A DNA stretch of 64,000 nucleotides, from positions 38,812,579-38,876,578 of the forward strand of contig NC_023756.2 of assembly GCF_000499845.2 (NCBI RefSeq), in the 5' to 3' direction. Below, in pieces: positions 59,001 through 64,000 of the stretch. Position numbers and translations under genes: made by a program. Below the pieces are notes generated by a model, which saw nothing but the letters and a program-made list of their open reading frames with translations, had not been told where the DNA came from and searched no databases. The stretch comes from Phaseolus vulgaris (Eukaryota > Streptophyta > Magnoliopsida > Fabales > Fabaceae). The stretch's first letter is position 1. Every line of letters begins with the position of its first letter.

Positions 59001-59122
59001 TTGTTTTAATCAATTCATTCAAATGCTACATCCATTCCACAATTTATATATATATATATTGATAATATTTGACTAAATATTTAGAATGTCTATCTCTATG
59101 TTATATATGGTAAGAATATATC
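56073..59122. other. AT-rich intergenic stretch
   Basis: A segment near 57,000-57,780 has the order of motifs of a badly decayed SIRE-like LTR (AATCGATTATC and AATCAGTTAT in place of the CGGTTG repeats, ending CACAACA), but the case is weak. No gene is seen. Confidence 0.3.
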
Positions 59123-59264
59123 TCAATTGAATTAAGATTAGTTATTGCATAACATTACATATTATCTATTATATTCTCTATTGTGTGTTATTTTCAATTG
59201 AATTAAGATTAGTTATTGCATAACATTACATATTATCTATTATATTCTCTATTGTATGTTATTT
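59123..59264. repeat. 71-bp tandem duplication
   Basis: Two nearly identical copies start TCAATTGAATTAAGATTAG at 59,123 and 59,194. They differ at one base near the end of the unit. Confidence 0.9.
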
Positions 59265-61339
59265 TCTATTACATTGAGTACATGAACAAAATAAAACAAG
59301 TACTTCTATATAAGAAGACACTAACATGTAACTCAAGTTAAATAAAGTAATATTCACAATGAGATTAAGTATATAGTATCATAATTATAACAAAAGTCAC
59401 CAATAAAAAAATTACTTTAAATAGTTATATTCCCAAAAAATAAATATATAAAGACATATAAAGATACTACTACTCTAGTACTAAAAAGCCTTGCTAGCCT
59501 ATATTCTTTATAAGTGAAAGTGAGAGAAACTTGTAATATCTTTCTCCTTGTGAAGTAACATCCATTTATGAAAACTTTGTTGTAAATTCTCTCTAGTAAA
59601 ATTATTTCTCAAGATTCAATCTTTGTTTTGCTTGTAGTCCGAAGTGATAGAAAAAAAATTACTTAAGGTTCTTAATCTCATGAAAATATAAAGAAGAAAA
59701 AAATAGAAGTGATTAGTGTATTCGTGTTGCAAGAATAATCCAAAACTTTGAAGTACATCGGTATAAAAACATTGTCATTACTTTTTAGACAATCTATTAA
59801 ATAATCTAATGCTCTTAGCTAGAAAACTTTATACTCAATACAACTCTATTTTAAAATTTATATGTTATTTTAGTTTAAACTAAAAAAGAAAATAAATGTA
59901 ATCCATAATATAATTTGCTAAATTTATGGTCTTGGTATCATTAAATCAGCATAACAACTTGAATAAGTGTTTTTTTCACTTACAAAACTTACCTCAAAGT
60001 TTAAAAAAAGTTTTAGAACTTTTTTAAATTGATTTCATAAAGATTGCTTGAAATAACTTACATATACGATTGCGAGTTTTCAAATGCTTGAATGTTTAAG
60101 TAAAATAATAAATTTAATTTATTAAAATATTTATTATTTCAAATTTAACAAGTTTAAGAACATTTTAATAGATTAAAAAATTTATTAATATATTAAAACA
60201 AAACTAAACATTTTCTTCACCTATGCAATATAAAAAAATTACTTAAAACATTTTTAATGTAAAAATTTATAACCTAAATCCAAATTAAGTATAATATCAA
60301 AGTTTATATTCAATTATATCACCACGTTGGAAACATCAAATCTTCAAACTCAATTTATTTTCAAAATTATATCTCAATAATATAATTATAACTAAAGGAT
60401 TATATTGATAAAAAGAGATATTATATATAAATTGTTGGTGCTTTAATAATTTATGCAAGTACTATATTATTTTCTATTTTCTTAAAATATAAAGAGTAAC
60501 TCATATTTAACACTTTCTAGATTAAAAAGTTGAAAATAAAAAAATTCACGAAATCGTTTAGATCATTCTCTATGAAGAGAAGAAAATATAAATAAATTAA
60601 ATTATACAAAGGTAGCTACTAAGAATTATTCAATAATTCTTAATTGGATAAGTTATCTTAAAATCTATAATATGATTGGAAGTTCATTTCACATTAGTTA
60701 TATTTACAAAAGTTGATATTATTTTAAAATTATTTTATATTTTATTCATATACACCAATATTAATATAATATATTTTAAAATATAAAAATATAAATATTT
60801 TGAAAGATACTTTGGTGTTTTATTTATTCCCATGTTTATACTCTTTTTTGAAAGATAATATATTTATTATGTATTTGGAAAATAGTTAAAATCAACACAG
60901 ATACAGTGTGTTCAAATTTATATTTGAAGACTATTTTTTTTTTCTCATTTTATTTCCAACCTCTGATTTATTCAAATAATTAAAATTAAAATTTCATCTT
61001 TATTATTTTACCATTAAACTTGTCCCAATAACCTTTAAGGTAAGGCTTCATCATTGAATGTTGATATTCCTTTAGTGACTCAGATTTAAAATAATGTATG
61101 AATGTTCATAATAGTAATAATAATGATAAAAAAGTGTAACCTAAGAATCTCTACCGAAATAATCTCTCACACATTATACAAATATATATGTTGTTGTGGT
61201 TGTAATAATTTCCAACAGCAAAAGATGTAATAATAAAAACAATGTAATAATTAGGTTCCATATTTTAAATTATTTTATTGCAATTTGTAATTAATTAATT
61301 AATATTAACTATTAAGAATCAAGTCTCAAAGTCCCTCTT
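59265..61339. other. Intergenic stretch upstream of the YODA-like gene
   Basis: AT-rich, with no gene. The last few hundred bases are the likely promoter. Confidence 0.4.
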
Positions 61340-62848
61340 CTGCGATGTCTTAGCAAGAGAAAAACACACACTCTCTTCTCTCTCTTTCTTTATCTCTCTT
61401 CTACTTCTTCTTCCGTACGCGATCTCTTTCACTATCTCCCAATTCCCAATTTTTTCAAGACACACCGCTGCAATCCCTGTCCATTTTCTTGCATTTTCGG
61501 TTTCTGGGTCTGTTTTCTTCTTGGGGTTCCAAGTGGTTCAGAAAAAAAAAAGTGATTTTTCTTCGCTTTTTGCATACTCAGATTTGAGTTGAGCATTACA
61601 GTGTGGGCTTGAGTTCAGATTCACGGCGTGGAGCAATTCGAAGTAAGTTTCCAGCTTTGTTGCATTTTGGGCATGTTCTAATTCCAGTGAACGATGATCG
61701 AGTTGGTTGATTTGACTGTTTTTCTGTATCCAGTGTCATGTGTGGGTGATGAGTGGATCTGGGTTTTGATGTGATTTCTTTTAACAATGGGGGTGTGGTT
61801 TCACTTGGGGTTATGAGAAATTTGGTGTAGTTGAACTTTGTGAAGTTGAAAGGTTGAGTTTTTTTTTTTTTTTTTTTTTTTTCTGGAGAGGGTTTTGGAA
61901 TCTGGGTATTGGAAAACACACTCAAAGGGTAATCTATATGTGAATACTTGTTTGATTTGGAGATGAGTTTCTACTGTTTCGACTATCTGCTTGCAAATTT
62001 TTAGGGTGTTGATATTTTCATATGCATTATTTACTTATTTTTTTATTTCTAGGTTAGAATTTTGCGGTTGGGACATGCTAAACTATAAATTTTTAAGTTG
62101 CTAAATAAGAAATTTGAGCTGATGTGAAGTAGTGGATGTTGTTGTCTAACTAATGCCTTAAAGTTTCGGAGAGTTTTAGAATCTGCATTCAAGATTTGTA
62201 CGGCAAATGATGTCACGTTGCATTAGTCTATACTGATTAGGAATAGGAAGGTTAGAGGTGTTTAGACTTGACTATATTGCACTGATACAGTATTAGGTTT
62301 TGGGCTTGAGATTCTGGGGCCCAAGGGTTTGCTGATGGAATTATTGATTTTTGTTAGTTAATATGTTGTTGTGTTGGATCCGGTGTAAGATGTTTCTCTA
62401 TCCGAACACCTGTTGACCAACTTATTGGAAAAAGTTGATAGTTAGTTATAGGGCATAAACTAGAGAATCGTTGGATTGTTAGTTTATGATATCATCTTTT
62501 GGAAATATATCATTCAGGAGAGTGTTGTCATAGTTTTACTGGTTAAGATTAGATGCATATGTAGAAGAGTTTGGATTCAATATGTACAAAAGTTGTGAAA
62601 ATATTGATTTTACAGTGATTGAGTATATGTGTTATTCTTTGTTGCAGGGTTTTGGAACCATTCAGTCCATAATTTCTATCTCAGACTCTGTAGTACTGCT
62701 TTCGGAATTATTGGATTCTTCATTTGATAGGGTTTTGGTCGGATTGTAATGTGTGTAACTCCAGATAGTGACTTGAAGTGATAGATATTTCAAACTATCA
62801 ATGGAATTAATTTAAGAAACTTGTTTACGGCCTATACAAATTGCAAAT
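61340..62848 (+). other. Inferred 5' leader of the YODA-like gene with intron and uORFs
   Basis: A CT-rich first exon (from about 61,340) ends at a consensus donor TTCGAA|GTAAGTTT (61,642/61,643). The intron ends TTCTTTGTTGCAG at 62,647 and is about 1.0 kb. The second exon carries two upstream ORFs before the start codon: 62,749-62,781 (MCVTPDSDLK) and 62,801-62,815 (MELI). The leader start is an estimate. Confidence 0.55.
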
Positions 62849-64000
62849 ATGCCTACATGGTGGGGGAAATCATCATCAAAAGAAACCAAGAAGAAAGCAA
62901 ATAAGGAAAGTTTTATCAATACATTTCACCGAAAATTTAAAATCCCATCTGAAAGTAAATCCAGCAGTAGATCTGGAGGATCTCATAGACAATGCAATGA
63001 TTCAATTTCTGAGAAAGGGGCTCAGTCTCCTCTTGAATCAAGATCTCCTTCACCTTCCAAAGTGGCAAGGTGTCAAAGTTTTGCTGAAAGGCCTCATGCT
63101 CAGCCACTACCACTTCCTGTCCTGCACCCATCAAATATAAGCCGAGCAGATTCTGAAATTAGCATATCAGCTAAATCAAGACTTGAAAAAGGCTCCAAAC
63201 CATCATTGTTTCCACTACCAAAACCAGCATGCATGCGTGGTAGGCTGAACCCTGCCGATTTGGATGGAGATCTGGTCACTGCGTCAGTCTCTAGTGAGAG
63301 CTCTGCTGACAGTGATGAGCCAGTGGACTCTCGCAATCGTAGTCCTTTGGCAACAGACTGTGAAAATGGGACTAGAACTGCTGCAGGAAGTCCTTCCAGG
63401 TATACTCTACAAGCATTAACTATAACGTGCTTCAAGATTGCATATTTTGTTGCATATGCATGCCTAGGTTGTGTATTTTTAGACGTAGAGAATAGATAGA
63501 TATAGTTGGTTCATGGCATGTTATCAAAGTCTCAGTTCAATCTTTGCTGCCCCATTCTATGAAAAAGTTGAATTTCAGCACAAGGTAGGGGGCCAAGGAA
63601 TTATCCATGCATGAAGTTCAATGGTATATGAGGGTGTATTGGAGATATAACATAAAACCATTCTTGATTCATCCTCTTAAGCTTAAGCTTTGGGATGGCT
63701 AGTTCATGAAATTTATGATTACTAGCAACTAATTTTATTTTACTCATTTTGGATGTTGGCCTTTTTATGAAGCTCGATGCCCAAGGATCTATCATCTACT
63801 GTTTCCCAAATAAATTCAAGAGAAACCAAAAAACCGGCAAACATTCTGGGTAATCACATGTCTTCTACTTCACCAAAACGGAGGCCTTTAAGCAACCATG
63901 TTTCAAATTTGCAGATTCCTCCTCATGGTGCCTTCTGCAGTGCACCTGATAGTTCCAAATCAAGTCCATCAAGAAGTCCGTTGAGAGTATTTGGCACAGA
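62849..64000 (+). CDS. YDA: YODA-type MAPKKK, N-terminal part, continues past the right edge
   Basis: YODA-type MAP kinase kinase kinases act upstream of MKK4/5 and MPK3/6 in stomatal, embryo and inflorescence patterning. The first coding exon is 62,849-63,399 and the second begins at 63,773 (acceptor TTATGAAG; splice phase 2) and runs off the window. The N-terminus MPTWWGKSSSKETKKKANKE is that of YODA proteins. The Ser-rich regulatory region follows: SRSPSPSKVARCQSFAERP, LPLPVLHP, TASVSSESSADSD, SPLATDCENG, then SPKRRPLSNHVSNLQIP and CSAPDSSKSSPSRSPLR, all in the same order as in YODA. The kinase domain would lie about 500 bases to 3 kb further right. The frame is open with no defects. Confidence 0.88.

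Noticed and set aside
61596..61925. Minus-strand frame with a Lys run beside the YODA-like leader
   Set aside because: The Lys run is a translated poly-T tract in the leader intron; no homologous features.

Overview
The window is plant nuclear DNA: AT-rich, with GT-AG introns, long intergenic spaces, nested LTR retrotransposons, a LINE, a Mutator-like element, CACTA-type elements and TRIM-like elements. The transposon families (SIRE-like copia with about 1.1 kb LTRs, Tat-type gypsy, PMD-carrying MULE) and the two host genes fit a dicot, most likely a legume. That placement is inference; nothing in the window proves the species.

Bases 1-12,990 are nested retrotransposons. A Ty3-gypsy element on the minus strand (12.99 kb down to 2,528) is cut twice: within gag by a 6,140-bp Ty1-copia element (6,216-12,355, TSD TCTTC), and within the second RNase H by a SIRE-like copia element (1-2,527, running off the left edge). 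Bases 13,081-13,935 hold a broken, intron-bearing fragment resembling a BUB1/BUBR1 checkpoint gene. Bases 13,951-19,579 are a Mutator-like element with about 570-bp terminal inverted repeats, a decayed MULE transposase on + and a decayed plant-mobile-domain (PMD) ORF on -.

Bases 20,457-22,303 are a foldback element related to CACTA termini that carries a 1.4-kb solo LTR. Bases 23,101-29,997 are a full-length but inactivated L1-type LINE on the minus strand, flanked by a 16-bp target duplication. Bases 30-43 kb are a gene-poor graveyard: a SIRE-like solo LTR with a perfect TSD, the last exon of a xyloglucan endotransglucosylase (XTH) gene that has lost a cysteine pair, two more foldback copies (one carrying a solo LTR), three TRIM-like mini-retrotransposons and a third SIRE-like LTR.

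Two host genes look intact. Bases 43.9-47.4 kb hold a silicon/arsenite efflux transporter gene (LSI2-like, ArsB/NhaD-type permease, three coding exons, 540 residues), probably with a leader intron and a seven-codon upstream ORF. Bases 61.3-64.0 kb hold the 5' part of a YODA-type MAPKKK gene on +, with a leader intron, upstream ORFs, its first coding exon and the start of the second; the kinase domain lies beyond the right edge. The 47.4-61.3 kb interval is AT-rich and nearly geneless. It contains a 1,456-bp non-autonomous CACTA element with twelve 28-bp tandem units, a duplicated unrecognised segment at 55-56 kb and smaller repeats.

No operon-like cooperation is expected. The two host genes are separate units, and everything else is mobile DNA at different stages of decay.
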